Source of the DNA: an uncultured Clostridia bacterium
GTDB taxonomy: Bacteria; Bacillota; Clostridia; Christensenellales; Borkfalkiaceae
Direction of reading: 5' to 3'
DNA length: 64,000 nt
Assembly (NCBI GenBank): GCA_949286835.1
Contig: CASEDP010000001.1
Span: forward strand, 62,001 to 126,000
The notes under the pieces are model-generated. The model was given only the letters and a program-made list of their open reading frames with translations. It was not told the DNA's origin and did no database searches. Below, piece by piece: positions 8,543 through 17,435 of the stretch; position 1 is the stretch's first letter; each line of letters opens with the position of its first letter. The position numbers were made by a program, and so were the translations under genes.

Positions 8543-8716
8543 ATGAAAACTTCTAAAGAATGCGTACTTTATGACAGAGAATGTATCGACTGCGGCGAAT
8601 GCGACAGGTGCGATTTAGACCCCGAAAAGATCTGCGACAACTGCGGCAAGTGCCTGGACATACGCGACGACGCCGTCATAAAGATAGATAAAATCATTCT
8701 GGAACCAGAAGAGTAA
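8543..8716 (+). CDS. cysteine-rich 57-residue protein, divergent from lexA
   Basis: I do not recognise the family. The protein has 57 residues with eight cysteines at 7, 14, 17, 20, 23, 31, 34 and 37, spaced as C-x2-C repeats, so it probably binds zinc or an iron-sulfur cluster. The C-terminal 20 residues carry no cysteine and are acidic. I chose the ATG at 8543 because AGGAGA stands 9 nt before it; an upstream in-frame start lacks a ribosome site. It has its own promoter and shares the intergenic region, with its SOS-like box, with lexA. Its stop codon abuts the hflX stop codon of the opposite strand with no gap and no room for a separate terminator. Confidence 0.75.
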   Translation: MKTSKECVLYDRECIDCGECDRCDLDPEKICDNCGKCLDIRDDAVIKIDKIILEPEE

Positions 8717-9931
8717 TCAGTCGCGGCGAATAAACTCCGCGAATTTCTCCGCGTGCATCTTCTCGGTTCTGACCCTGCACTTAAGCCCGTCCTGCGTAAA
8801 TTCTTTGCTGATTTCCTTTAAATATGGCTTTAATGCTTCATAGCAGCCGAGATTTCTGAACGGCACGAACAGGTCAAGGGCGATATATCTGTCCTCGAAC
8901 TGAGTCTTGATGCGTTCCTTCAGGGCGGCTATGCCGTTACCCGTCTTTGCGGAGATGAGCACGCAGTCGGCAGGGAGAGAAGAGAGGTCGTCGACGAGAT
9001 CGCACTTATTCAGAACGTTTATCACCTTTTTATCAAAGCCAAGTTCGTCAAGCGTCTGGCGTGTGGTAGAAAACTGCAGGCGATAATCGGATGACGCGTC
9101 TGCAACAAACAGTGCGAGGTCGCACCTAAGCGCAACTTCAAGCGTCGATTTGAACGCCTCGACTATGTCGTGCGGCAGTTCCTGTATAAAACCGACCGTA
9201 TCTATCAACAGATATTCCTCGTCGTCTATCACAAGTTTCCTTGCTGTAGGGTCAAGAGTTACGAAGAGAGCGTTGCGCGACAGCACATCGGAACCCGTCA
9301 GCAGGTTTAAAAGCGTCGATTTGCCCGTGTTCGTGTATCCTACGAGCGCGATTGTCTTAACATTTCCCTTAATGCGGCGGTCGCTCTGCAGGCTTCTGCG
9401 GCTTTTCGTCTCTTCAAGCCGCCTTTCGAGATATTTCAGCCTGTATGCGATATGCCTTCTGTCCGTTTCAAGCTGGCTTTCGCCCGGTCCGCGCGAACCT
9501 ATGCCGCCGCCCAGACGGGAGAGCGCCGCGCCCTTGCCCTTAAGCCTCGGATAGATGTACTTGAGCTGGGCAATCTCTACCTGAATTTTGCCCTCGCTCG
9601 TCACGGCGTTACGCGCAAAGATGTCGAGAATGAGCGTCGTCCTGTCAATCACCTTTCTGTCGCCGAGCGCCGCCGAAATGTTGAGCGTCTGCGAGGGGGA
9701 GAGTGCGCCGTTAAACAATATTGTAAGATCATCAATACCGTCAAGTTCGGCGCAAATTTCATTAAGTTTGCCCGAACCGATGAACGTGGCGGCGTTAACT
9801 TCCTTAATATTCTGGTAAGCCGTACCGACATATGCTGCCCCCGCGCTTTCTATTAGCGCGACAGCCTCTTCGTGTACAGTCTTATAGTTGTCATTGAGTA
9901 TCGGCTGTATAATAAATACTTTTTCCGTCAT
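8717..9931 (-). CDS. hflX: GTPase HflX
   Basis: Ribosome-associated GTPase of the HflX family that splits or rescues stalled ribosomes. It has 404 residues. The N-terminal HflX domain (to about 185) contains the glycine-rich SRLGGGIGSRGPGESQLE segment. The G domain has G1 GYTNTGKST at 198-206, G3 DTVG at 244-247 and G4 NKCD at 308-311. It begins 3 nt after the stop of the tyrosine recombinase gene, so the two probably share a transcript. Its stop directly abuts the stop of the convergent Cys-rich gene. Confidence 0.95.
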   Translation of the reverse strand: MTEKVFIIQPILNDNYKTVHEEAVALIESAGAAYVGTAYQNIKEVNAATFIGSGKLNEICAELDGIDDLTILFNGALSPSQTLNISAALGDRKVIDRTTLILDIFARNAVTSEGKIQVEIAQLKYIYPRLKGKGAALSRLGGGIGSRGPGESQLETDRRHIAYRLKYLERRLEETKSRRSLQSDRRIKGNVKTIALVGYTNTGKSTLLNLLTGSDVLSRNALFVTLDPTARKLVIDDEEYLLIDTVGFIQELPHDIVEAFKSTLEVALRCDLALFVADASSDYRLQFSTTRQTLDELGFDKKVINVLNKCDLVDDLSSLPADCVLISAKTGNGIAALKERIKTQFEDRYIALDLFVPFRNLGCYEALKPYLKEISKEFTQDGLKCRVRTEKMHAEKFAEFIRRD

Positions 9932-9934
9932 TAT

Positions 9935-10990
9935 TCAGTCGTCGTCCCTTCTGAGTTTAACCTTGTCCGCAATAGCCCTGCGGTTGTCCTCGCTGATTGC
10001 GGCGTAGTGCTTTCTCGTAGTGTTTATATCCTTATGCCCGAGAACATCTGCAACTATATAGATATCGCCCGTAGCCCTGTAAAGCTGCGTACCGTAAGTG
10101 CTGCGCAATTTATGGGGCGAAATTTTTTTGAGCGGCGAGACTATTTGGGCATATTTCTTTACGAGATTTTCGACCGCGCGCACCGTAATTCTCTTCTTTT
10201 GCGAGGAGAGGAAGAGCGCACCGCCGCCGTAATTTTCAAGGTCAGTCTGCTTTTTATATTCGATATAGCGCTTAAGCGCCTCTGAAACGTCTTCTCCGAA
10301 GAATAAAATAGACTTATTTCCGCCCTTACGGATTACAATAAACGAATTATCCCTGAAATTTATATCATTGTCGTTGAGACCGACGAGCTCGCTTATACGT
10401 ATGCCAGTACCCAAAAAGAGGATTAAAATAGCACTGTCTCTGACCTTATTTTTGTCGTGAAAAGACTTCTGACGAGGGGATAGCCCCGTGCCGCTTTCTG
10501 CAATGTCTATTATATCTGCAACCTCGTTTCCGTCAAGACGAATAATCGGCGTTTCGTGAAGCTTAGGAGTTGCGACTTTAGCCGAATTGTTAACCGAAAT
10601 GAGCCCTTTATTGAAGAAATATTTGAACATTGCGCGCACCGAGGAAAGCTTACGAGCTTTGGCGCGTTCGTTGCAGCAGTGCATCTTACCGCAGTATTCA
10701 TAATTGGAGAGGTATACGAGGAAATATTCGATATCGCTGTTAGTAACGGCCTCGATGTCAAGCAAAGTGATGTCCCTCACAGTCTTTCCGCGGAACTTTT
10801 TAAGGCACAGATAATTGAAAAAAATCTTCAGGTCGTGCGCATAATTAAGTCGCGTAAGAGGAGACGTCTGACTGTCAATCGCCATAAAATAGTCAATGCA
10901 GAGGGGCGGTAACTCCTCGTCAAGCAACTTTTCAATCGACTTGAGATTGCGGTTATTGCGCTGTAAATAATAATTTGAATTTTCCTGCAT
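9935..10990 (-). CDS. tyrosine recombinase (XerC/XerD-like integrase)
   Basis: Site-specific tyrosine recombinase, 351 residues. The N-terminal SAM-like core-binding domain runs to about 145. The catalytic domain has all expected residues: Arg198 (GTGIRISEL), Lys222, His293 and Arg296 (HKLR), His319 (LGHKD) and Tyr329. The complete active site and the position in front of hflX, with no mobile cargo nearby, fit a chromosomal Xer-type enzyme better than a phage integrase; I am not certain. A consensus promoter ends only 7 bp before the ATG and there is no ribosome site, so the mRNA looks leaderless. Confidence 0.85.
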   Translation of the reverse strand: MQENSNYYLQRNNRNLKSIEKLLDEELPPLCIDYFMAIDSQTSPLTRLNYAHDLKIFFNYLCLKKFRGKTVRDITLLDIEAVTNSDIEYFLVYLSNYEYCGKMHCCNERAKARKLSSVRAMFKYFFNKGLISVNNSAKVATPKLHETPIIRLDGNEVADIIDIAESGTGLSPRQKSFHDKNKVRDSAILILFLGTGIRISELVGLNDNDINFRDNSFIVIRKGGNKSILFFGEDVSEALKRYIEYKKQTDLENYGGGALFLSSQKKRITVRAVENLVKKYAQIVSPLKKISPHKLRSTYGTQLYRATGDIYIVADVLGHKDINTTRKHYAAISEDNRRAIADKVKLRRDDD

Positions 10991-10996
10991 AGTTAG

Positions 10997-11025
10997 ATTT
11001 TATTACAAAAAAATTCAGATGTCAA
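10997..11025 (-). promoter_or_regulatory. consensus promoter of the tyrosine recombinase-hflX unit
   Basis: On the - strand, TTGACA (11020-11025) and TAAAAT (10997-11002) are 17 bp apart. The expected transcription start falls at or next to the ATG (10990). Confidence 0.75.
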
Positions 11026-11406
11026 TTCATATTTTTACGAAGAGATGAACTAATTTATTTTAGTGAATTTTGCCCGGATAAATGACGAAAGCAAGTATAA
11101 TAAATGCTTGGACAGCAAAAGTTCAAATTATAGAGAGGGCGGTCTTGTTATAAGCACAAATGATTTGCACTGACCGAAACTCTTAAAGAGCAGATATTGC
11201 ACAACGTCTCAAAATTAAGTTACGCGAAAACAAAACTAAAGGAGTGCACAATTTAAATGGGCTTCAACAGGTAATTCTGACGGCGATTTATAAAGGAGGA
11301 AAAACTTTCGAAAATAATTTCTGCCCGAATGGAAGTAAGCAGAACTATTCGTAAAACACAGCTTTTACGAATAAAGAGGGGTTTAAGAGGGCAAAAAGAG
11401 AGGGGT

Positions 11407-11435
11407 TTGACAAATTTAATGTTTCTCAATAGAAA
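11407..11435 (+). promoter_or_regulatory. candidate promoter of an intergenic small RNA
   Basis: TTGACA (11407-11412) and TAGAAA (11430-11435) with a 17-bp spacer. Transcription would begin near 11443. Confidence 0.4.
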
Positions 11436-11442
11436 TTCTGAA

Positions 11443-11568
11443 TTCATATAATGTATTTAAGCAATCTCAAATTTATTTATGCCTGGCAAAAAGTCTGAAT
11501 TAAATTGAGCTCTGAAACGTCGTACAAATCAATTAAGAAAAAATACGAAAAGTTTCAGAATTTTTTTC
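11443..11568 (+). ncRNA. candidate intergenic small RNA, about 125 nt
   Basis: This is an inference from a promoter at 11407-11435 and a terminator-like hairpin ending at 11568. The hairpin pairs TCTGAAAC (11511-11518) with GTTTCAGA (11552-11559), has an inner CGTA/TACG helix, and is followed by AATTTTTTT. The span has no open frame with a ribosome site. The long loop (about 33 nt) makes the terminator weaker than a classical one. No known RNA family was recognised. Confidence 0.35.
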
Positions 11569-12195
11569 GTGCAATTTCCTATGCAATGCCACATTATCTG
11601 CAAGCAAATCAAATTTATCAAACTTCAAAATTATCGGGCTTCTCATTACGCTTGGCTACGGTGTATTGTACGAAAACTTGCTCTGCAGAATGTCTAAAAA
11701 CCAATCAAATATTTTTAAAACGCGTTACAGAACGTTTTACAGAGCAATTAAAATAACGTACCTGCCATCTAATGATCAATAAATCGACAAACTATCGAAA
11801 AAACTAAATCAAACTACAAATTTTATAATGCGCTACAATAAAATTACTGAATAATCAGAAAAATATCGTTAACTCAAGCCGGAATTTTATATAAATTAGG
11901 CGCAAAATCAGCTAAAATGCATACAAATTTTCCATAAAATCTACCCCTTTTATCGTCAAATGACAAGGCATTCTATAAATTGGTGCCATAATATGTGGCG
12001 AATAAATGTTTAATGTGAAACATTATAGGCTTTTTTACAAATTTAATGCTGAAATATGATTTAAGCACATTTATGAAAACTGAAACTTCCTTTCTCAATA
12101 TTACTCTGGCTTAATCTGGAAAAATCTAATATTGATACCATAAAAGACACAAATTTTGTGGTTTTTAAGCAATTATGTCTGACATAGTAATATTC

Positions 12196-12230
12196 AAAAA
12201 GGCGGATAATGCAAACTATCCGCCTTTTTT
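12196..12230 (-). terminator. terminator of the glg operon
   Basis: A 13-bp stem (GGCGGATA paired with TATCCGCC plus flanking A/T) with an 8-nt loop, just after the glgP stop. On the - strand it ends in TTTTT. Confidence 0.85.
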
Positions 12231-12241
12231 ACTAAGTTATA

Positions 12242-14674
12242 TTATTTGGTAATCTGCTTGAGGTTCCAGATCTTTTCAGCATATTCCTTGATGCTTCTGT
12301 CTGCCGAGAAGTAACCCGAAGCCGCAATGTTGCGGAGCGACATCTGGTTCCACTTCTTCTTATCCTTTACATAGAGCTCGGATATCTGGTGCTGCGTTCT
12401 GCTGTAGGAGACGAAGTCTGCCATACACATATAGGGGTCTGCGATAGGCGAACCGGTCAGCAGATAGTTTGCCATATCCGAGAAGGATTCTCCGTTAAAA
12501 CCTATAATGAGTGCCTCTATTATACGCCTCAGTTTGGGGGAATCGTTGTAATATTTGCTGGAGCTGTATCCCGAACGCCAGATATCGTCGACCTCGTTTG
12601 ACTTAAGTCCGAAGATAAAGATGTTATCGTCACCGACCGCTTCTGCCATCTCTACATTTGCGCCGTCAAGCGTACCTATCGTGAGCGCGCCGTTGATCAT
12701 AAACTTCATATTGCCAGTACCGCTCGCCTCTTTGCCTGCAAGCGAAATCTGCTCTGAAACTTCAGACGCGGGCATAAGCTTTTCGCTCATTGTGACGTTG
12801 TAGTCTTCCATATAGACGACGTTGAGCTTTTCGTTTATCTTGGGATGCTTTCTGATATCAGCCGCAAGGAAATTGATGAGCTTAATTATCTGCTTTGCCA
12901 TCGAATATCCGGGAGCTGCCTTTGCACCGAAGATATATGTCTTGGGCTGAATATTGAGGTCGGGATTTTCCTGCAAGTCGAGATATGTGTCGATTATGTT
13001 TAGCGTATTCAGAAGCTGGCGTTTATACTCGTGCAGACGCTTTGCCTGCGTGTCGAATATCGAATTGGGGTCGATGACGAAGCCCTGCTTCTTCTTTGCA
13101 TACTCGGCAAACTGTCTCTTTTTGATAGATTTTATTTCTTCAAGACGCTTGAGAACGCTTTCGTCGTTTTCAAACTTTTTGAAGTCAGCGAGCTTTGCGC
13201 TGTCGTGAATGAAGCCGTTGCCTATGCAATCGCTGAGTAGCTCAGTGAGTTCGGGGTTAGCCTGACAAAGCCATCTTCTGTATGCAATGCCGTTGGTGAC
13301 ATTCCCGAACTTCTCGGGCGAAAATTCATAGAAATCTTTGAAAATCGACTTCTTGATTATGTCGCTGTGAAGCGCTGCAACGCCGTTTACGCTATGACTG
13401 CCATATACGGACAGGTTTGCCATCTTTACGCGGTTATGCTCAATGAGCGACATCCTCGCAATTTTGTTCCATTCGCCGGGATATGCGTTCCATAGCTCTT
13501 CGCACATTCTTCTGTTGATTTCCTGAATGATAGAATGAATTCTGGGAACAGTTCTCTGAACGAGGTCTTCCGACCAGGTTTCAAGAGCTTCTGCAAGCAC
13601 TGTATGATTTGTGTATGCACACGTTGCTGTCGTAATTGCCCACGCCTCTTCCCATTTGAAATAATACTCGTCGACAAGTATCCTCATAAGTTCGGGAATA
13701 GCCATTGCAGGGTGCGTGTCGTTGAGATGTATTGCCGCAAGCTTGGGGAGATCTCTGAGGTCGCCGTATCTGCGTCGATGGTCAGAAATAATATTCTGAA
13801 TAGACGCCGAGCAGAGGAAATACTGTTGCTTGAGCCTGAGCGACTTGCCGTTGAGGTGGTTATCGGCGGGATAGAGAACCTTAGTAAGCACGTCAGCATC
13901 ATTATCGTCAGACATCGCCTGATAGTAATCGCCCTGTGAAAAGAGCTTCATATTGAAGTCCTGAACGGGCTTAGCCTTCCAGAGCCTCAGTACCGAAACC
14001 GCCTCGCTGTCCTTACCGGAAATCATCATATCGTAGGCAACAGCCTCGATATCTTTAGTGTCTACATAGTTTATCTGAACGCCGTTTTCTGTCCAAACTT
14101 CTTCAACTCTGCCGTTGAAACGGACGATAAACGACTTATCCGTTCTCTGAGTGAGCCAGACTTCGCCGCCGGGCAGCCATACATCTGGAAGTTCCGTCTG
14201 CCAGCCGTCAACTATCTTCTGCTTGAACAAGCCGTATTCATAGCGGAGCGAATAGCCCATTGCGGGATAATTTCCCGATGCAAGCGCATCCATAAAACAA
14301 GCTGCAAGTCTGCCTAAACCGCCATTACCGAGACCAGCGTCAGGTTCTAATTCATACAAATCCTCAAGCGAAACGCCGTAAGATGATATTGCCTTGGCGA
14401 ACACATCGGTTGCGCTGAGGTTGAATAAACTGTTTTTCAGAGAGCGCCCGAGAAGGAACTCCATACACAGATAATATACTCTCTTTGCTCTCTTTGCTTT
14501 GCACTTCTTATAGAACTGCTGTCTTTTCTGCAGTAAGATATCCCTCACGCTCATAACAACAGCCCTATAAAGCTGATCTTTGGAAGCTTCGGTCGGGCTT
14601 ACGCCAAAATACCTTGCAAGTTTACCGTTAACAAGTTCCTTGACTTCCTTTTCGGTAATAGCCGTATTGCTCAT
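12242..14674 (-). CDS. glgP: glycogen phosphorylase
   Basis: PLP-dependent glycogen/maltodextrin phosphorylase that releases glucose-1-phosphate from storage glycogen; cytoplasmic. Its 810 residues are the normal length for the family. The PLP-binding lysine is Lys657 in the EASGTGNMKF motif, and the active-site HLNDTHPA segment is at about 316-323. It is the last gene of the glgC-glgD-glgA-glgP operon, 29 nt after glgA, and is followed by a strong terminator. Having it with the synthesis genes suggests turnover and synthesis are co-transcribed and balanced at the enzyme level. Confidence 0.95.
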   Translation of the reverse strand: MSNTAITEKEVKELVNGKLARYFGVSPTEASKDQLYRAVVMSVRDILLQKRQQFYKKCKAKRAKRVYYLCMEFLLGRSLKNSLFNLSATDVFAKAISSYGVSLEDLYELEPDAGLGNGGLGRLAACFMDALASGNYPAMGYSLRYEYGLFKQKIVDGWQTELPDVWLPGGEVWLTQRTDKSFIVRFNGRVEEVWTENGVQINYVDTKDIEAVAYDMMISGKDSEAVSVLRLWKAKPVQDFNMKLFSQGDYYQAMSDDNDADVLTKVLYPADNHLNGKSLRLKQQYFLCSASIQNIISDHRRRYGDLRDLPKLAAIHLNDTHPAMAIPELMRILVDEYYFKWEEAWAITTATCAYTNHTVLAEALETWSEDLVQRTVPRIHSIIQEINRRMCEELWNAYPGEWNKIARMSLIEHNRVKMANLSVYGSHSVNGVAALHSDIIKKSIFKDFYEFSPEKFGNVTNGIAYRRWLCQANPELTELLSDCIGNGFIHDSAKLADFKKFENDESVLKRLEEIKSIKKRQFAEYAKKKQGFVIDPNSIFDTQAKRLHEYKRQLLNTLNIIDTYLDLQENPDLNIQPKTYIFGAKAAPGYSMAKQIIKLINFLAADIRKHPKINEKLNVVYMEDYNVTMSEKLMPASEVSEQISLAGKEASGTGNMKFMINGALTIGTLDGANVEMAEAVGDDNIFIFGLKSNEVDDIWRSGYSSSKYYNDSPKLRRIIEALIIGFNGESFSDMANYLLTGSPIADPYMCMADFVSYSRTQHQISELYVKDKKKWNQMSLRNIAASGYFSADRSIKEYAEKIWNLKQITK

Positions 14675-14703
14675 TCTGTTCTCCTATAAAATGATTTGTA
14701 AAA

Positions 14704-16278
14704 TTATTTAAGCATCTCCATATAAAGCGCCTCGTACTCCTCGGCCGATTTCTTCCAGCTAAAGTCGGAGGTTGCGGCGTTATACATAAGTTTTTGCCAT
14801 ACTTCCTTATCTCTATAATCGTAAATTGCCTCGCGGATGACATACATCATATCGTGCGCGTTGTAGTTAGAGAACGTATAGCCGTTGTAGAGAGGCTTGA
14901 TGCTGTCATAGAGACCGCCGGTCTCTCTGACTACGGGGATGGTCGCATATCTGCAGGCAATCATCTGTGAAAGACCGCAGGGCTCCGACTTGGAGGGCAT
15001 AAGGAAGATATCCGAACCCGAATAGATCTTACGCGAAAGGTCGCCGTTGAATACGATGTTTGCGCTCACCTTATCGGGATATCTTCTTGCCAGATCCTTG
15101 AAATACGACTCGTACTGATAGTCGCCCGTGCCCAAAATTACGAGCTGAACGTCATCCTGAAGAATTTCTTCGATTACATTGGTAACAAGGTCAAGACCCT
15201 TGTGCGCTACAAGGCGGGAAATCATAGAAATGATGGGCGTGTTGGGTTTTACGGGAAGATTGAGCATCTTCTGGAGCTCACTCTTGCAGATAGCCTTACC
15301 CGACATATCCTCCGCGCTGTAGTTTGCAAATAAATGGCTGTCAAGCTGAGGATTGTAGCCTTTGTCATCTATGCCGTTGAGAATACCCCTGAGCTTGAAC
15401 TGATTGTTCCTTACAATGGGGTCAAGTCCGTGAGCATAGTAAGGGTTCTTGATCTCCTCCGCATACGTGGGGCTGACAGTCGAAAACCTCTCCGATACCT
15501 CTATCGCACCCTTCATAAGGTTGATGCAGTTGTTGTACTCCACGAGGTACTGATATCTGCCGTAGATATCGAACAGCGTGGACAGAATATCGAGGGAATA
15601 CTGTCCCTGGTACTCTATGTTGTGAATTGTAAAGAGCGACCTTATGAACTGATACTCCTGCCTGAAGCAATAGTTTGTCTTGAGGTATATAGCCGCAAGA
15701 GCCGCCTGCCAGTCGTGACAGTGCATAACTTCGGGATAGAAGTTGAGGAAAGGCATAATTTCAAGAACCGCCCTCGAGAAGAATGCAAACCTCTCGCCAT
15801 CGTCAAAATAGCCGTAACATCCGGGACGCTTGAAGTAGAATTCATTATCGAGGAAGTAGAAAATCACGCCGTCCTTCTCATATGAGAAGATGCCGCAATA
15901 CTGATTACGCCAAGCGAGATGGACATACAGATTGCCGAGATAGGTAAACTTGTCGCGGTATTCTTTCTTGATGTCCGAATAGAGAGGAATTACAACCCTC
16001 ACGTCGAACTTGCCCGTAGCAGCGAGCGCCGTCGAGAGCGAACCGATTACCTCTGCAAGACCGCCCGTCTGTATGAAGGGCGTTGCCTCCGATGCGACGA
16101 AGAGAATTTTTTTCTTGTCGGCAGAAGTTTCGGGAGCGACCGCTTCAATCTTTGCAATCTCTTCCTGAACGGCAGTCTCTGCACTCTTCTTCGTTGACTT
16201 CCTAGCGGTAGTCGTCTTCTTGGCAGCGGTGCCTGTACCTGTCTTTGTGGATGTCTTTTTCTTTACGGTTTCAGCCAT
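14704..16278 (-). CDS. glgA: glycogen synthase (ADP-glucose type) with a basic N-terminal extension
   Basis: GT5 glycosyltransferase that extends alpha-1,4-glucan from ADP-glucose. The protein has 524 residues, about 50 more than usual: residues 1-56 form a Lys/Thr/Ala-rich, low-complexity extension before the normal start of the fold (KKILFVASEA). The usual KTGGL nucleotide-sugar motif reads QTGGL (Gln70). The C-terminal lobe has a normal SRLVAHKGLDL and the SKSEPCGLSQM acceptor-site motif. The ATG lies 38 nt after the glgD stop. The extension could be disordered or bind polyanions; no later start has better support, since the extension is in frame and rich in favoured codons. Confidence 0.92.
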   Translation of the reverse strand: MAETVKKKTSTKTGTGTAAKKTTTARKSTKKSAETAVQEEIAKIEAVAPETSADKKKILFVASEATPFIQTGGLAEVIGSLSTALAATGKFDVRVVIPLYSDIKKEYRDKFTYLGNLYVHLAWRNQYCGIFSYEKDGVIFYFLDNEFYFKRPGCYGYFDDGERFAFFSRAVLEIMPFLNFYPEVMHCHDWQAALAAIYLKTNYCFRQEYQFIRSLFTIHNIEYQGQYSLDILSTLFDIYGRYQYLVEYNNCINLMKGAIEVSERFSTVSPTYAEEIKNPYYAHGLDPIVRNNQFKLRGILNGIDDKGYNPQLDSHLFANYSAEDMSGKAICKSELQKMLNLPVKPNTPIISMISRLVAHKGLDLVTNVIEEILQDDVQLVILGTGDYQYESYFKDLARRYPDKVSANIVFNGDLSRKIYSGSDIFLMPSKSEPCGLSQMIACRYATIPVVRETGGLYDSIKPLYNGYTFSNYNAHDMMYVIREAIYDYRDKEVWQKLMYNAATSDFSWKKSAEEYEALYMEMLK

Positions 16279-16316
16279 TTATGTTTTCCCCTTATTACTA
16301 TATTATTTATATTATG

Positions 16317-17420
16317 CTAAATGCGCGTGCCCTTATTGATGAAATAGGGCTTCTTTTCGCAGCCCGCAAGCAGTCTGCCGTCGCCAATTATGCAATCCTT
16401 ATCGCTGACCACATATGAAAGCTTGCAATCTTCGCCGATGTGGTTCTCGCTCATAATGATGCAGTTCTTGAGCACGGCGCCCTTGCTTACCTTGACGTTG
16501 CGGAAGAGAATGCAGTTTTCAACCGTACCTTCGATGAGGCAACCGTCGTGAATTAACGAATTCTTGACCTTTGCCGTCTCGGTAAATTTTGCGGGAGGCG
16601 CATCGTTTATCTTTGTGTAGATATCTCTGCCGCCGTATACTTCCTTTCTCACTGCCTTGTCGAGCATATCCATATTGGACTTGAAATACGTCTCGAGCGA
16701 GCAGATGTTGCTGTAATATCCGTCGAACTTATAGCCATAGATCTTGTAGGTTGAAAGACCTGCGAGAAGTATGTCCTTTGAAAAGCTGGTATAGCCCCTG
16801 GAGATAGCTGTCTGTATGACGTTGAGCAGGAAAGACGTGCGCGCAACAAACGCGTTGATATAGTGCTTTTTTACACCCTTTGCGTGCGCGTTGATTTCAA
16901 TCGACTTTACTCTGTCACCCTTGTCGGTATCGAGAATTATGTAGGAGCTGTTGGCGCTCTCGTGCTCGTGATAGATGAGTGTGATATCCGCATTGTGCTC
17001 AATATGCGCCTCAATAACCTTGCTGTAGTCAAGCTTGTAGACAGCGTCGCTGTCGGCAATGACTACGAAATCTTCCTTGCACTTCTTGAGGAATGCGGAA
17101 GAACCCTTCAGAGCTTCCAGCCTGTTCTTATAGAGCATTTCGCTCTCGTCGCTGTACGGAGGCAGAAGAATTAGACCGCCTTCCTTTCTTGCCAGATCCC
17201 ACTCCTTTCCGGAGCCGAGGTGATCCATCAGCGACTGGTAGTTGTTCTTTGTTATAATACCCACGGTAGTGATGCCGGAGTTGACCATATTGGAAAGAGC
17301 AAAGTCAACAAGACGGTATCTGCCGCCATAGGGAATGGAGCCCTTAGACCTTACTTTGGTGAGTTCGGGCACCTGTTCGTCATTTATGCTTGAAAAAATT
17401 ACGCCGACAGTTGTATTCAT
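16317..17420 (-). CDS. glgD: GlgD, regulatory-type glucose-1-phosphate adenylyltransferase subunit
   Basis: Paralogue of GlgC found in Firmicutes, which forms a hetero-oligomer with GlgC and raises its activity. It has 367 residues with a nucleotidyltransferase-like fold followed by a C-terminal left-handed beta-helix. The N-terminal GGQGxR loop that binds ATP in GlgC is replaced (NTTVGVIFSSINDE), as expected for a non-catalytic or weakly catalytic subunit, while the GGRYRLVDFALSNMVNSG region is kept. It lies 15 nt after glgC and 38 nt before glgA in the same operon. Confidence 0.92.
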   Translation of the reverse strand: MNTTVGVIFSSINDEQVPELTKVRSKGSIPYGGRYRLVDFALSNMVNSGITTVGIITKNNYQSLMDHLGSGKEWDLARKEGGLILLPPYSDESEMLYKNRLEALKGSSAFLKKCKEDFVVIADSDAVYKLDYSKVIEAHIEHNADITLIYHEHESANSSYIILDTDKGDRVKSIEINAHAKGVKKHYINAFVARTSFLLNVIQTAISRGYTSFSKDILLAGLSTYKIYGYKFDGYYSNICSLETYFKSNMDMLDKAVRKEVYGGRDIYTKINDAPPAKFTETAKVKNSLIHDGCLIEGTVENCILFRNVKVSKGAVLKNCIIMSENHIGEDCKLSYVVSDKDCIIGDGRLLAGCEKKPYFINKGTRI

Positions 17421-17435
17421 TTTTCTTCCCCCCTC

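Larger units (their letters stand above)
10991..12195. other. AT-rich 1.2-kb intergenic region
   Basis: I see no convincing protein gene on either strand. Short open frames (for example 11505-11756 + and 11253-11447 -) lack ribosome sites and have AT-driven codons. It holds the recombinase promoter, a 10-bp hairpin at 11347-11372, an imperfect hairpin at 11140-11176, a promoter-terminator pair described separately as a candidate small RNA, and a short palindrome TATGTC-T-GACATA at 12174-12186. The base composition is clearly lower in GC than in the flanking genes. Confidence 0.6.

Noticed and set aside
11505..11756. 83-codon frame in the AT-rich gap
   Set aside because: TTG start, no ribosome site, no motif, and it overlaps the candidate small RNA terminator.
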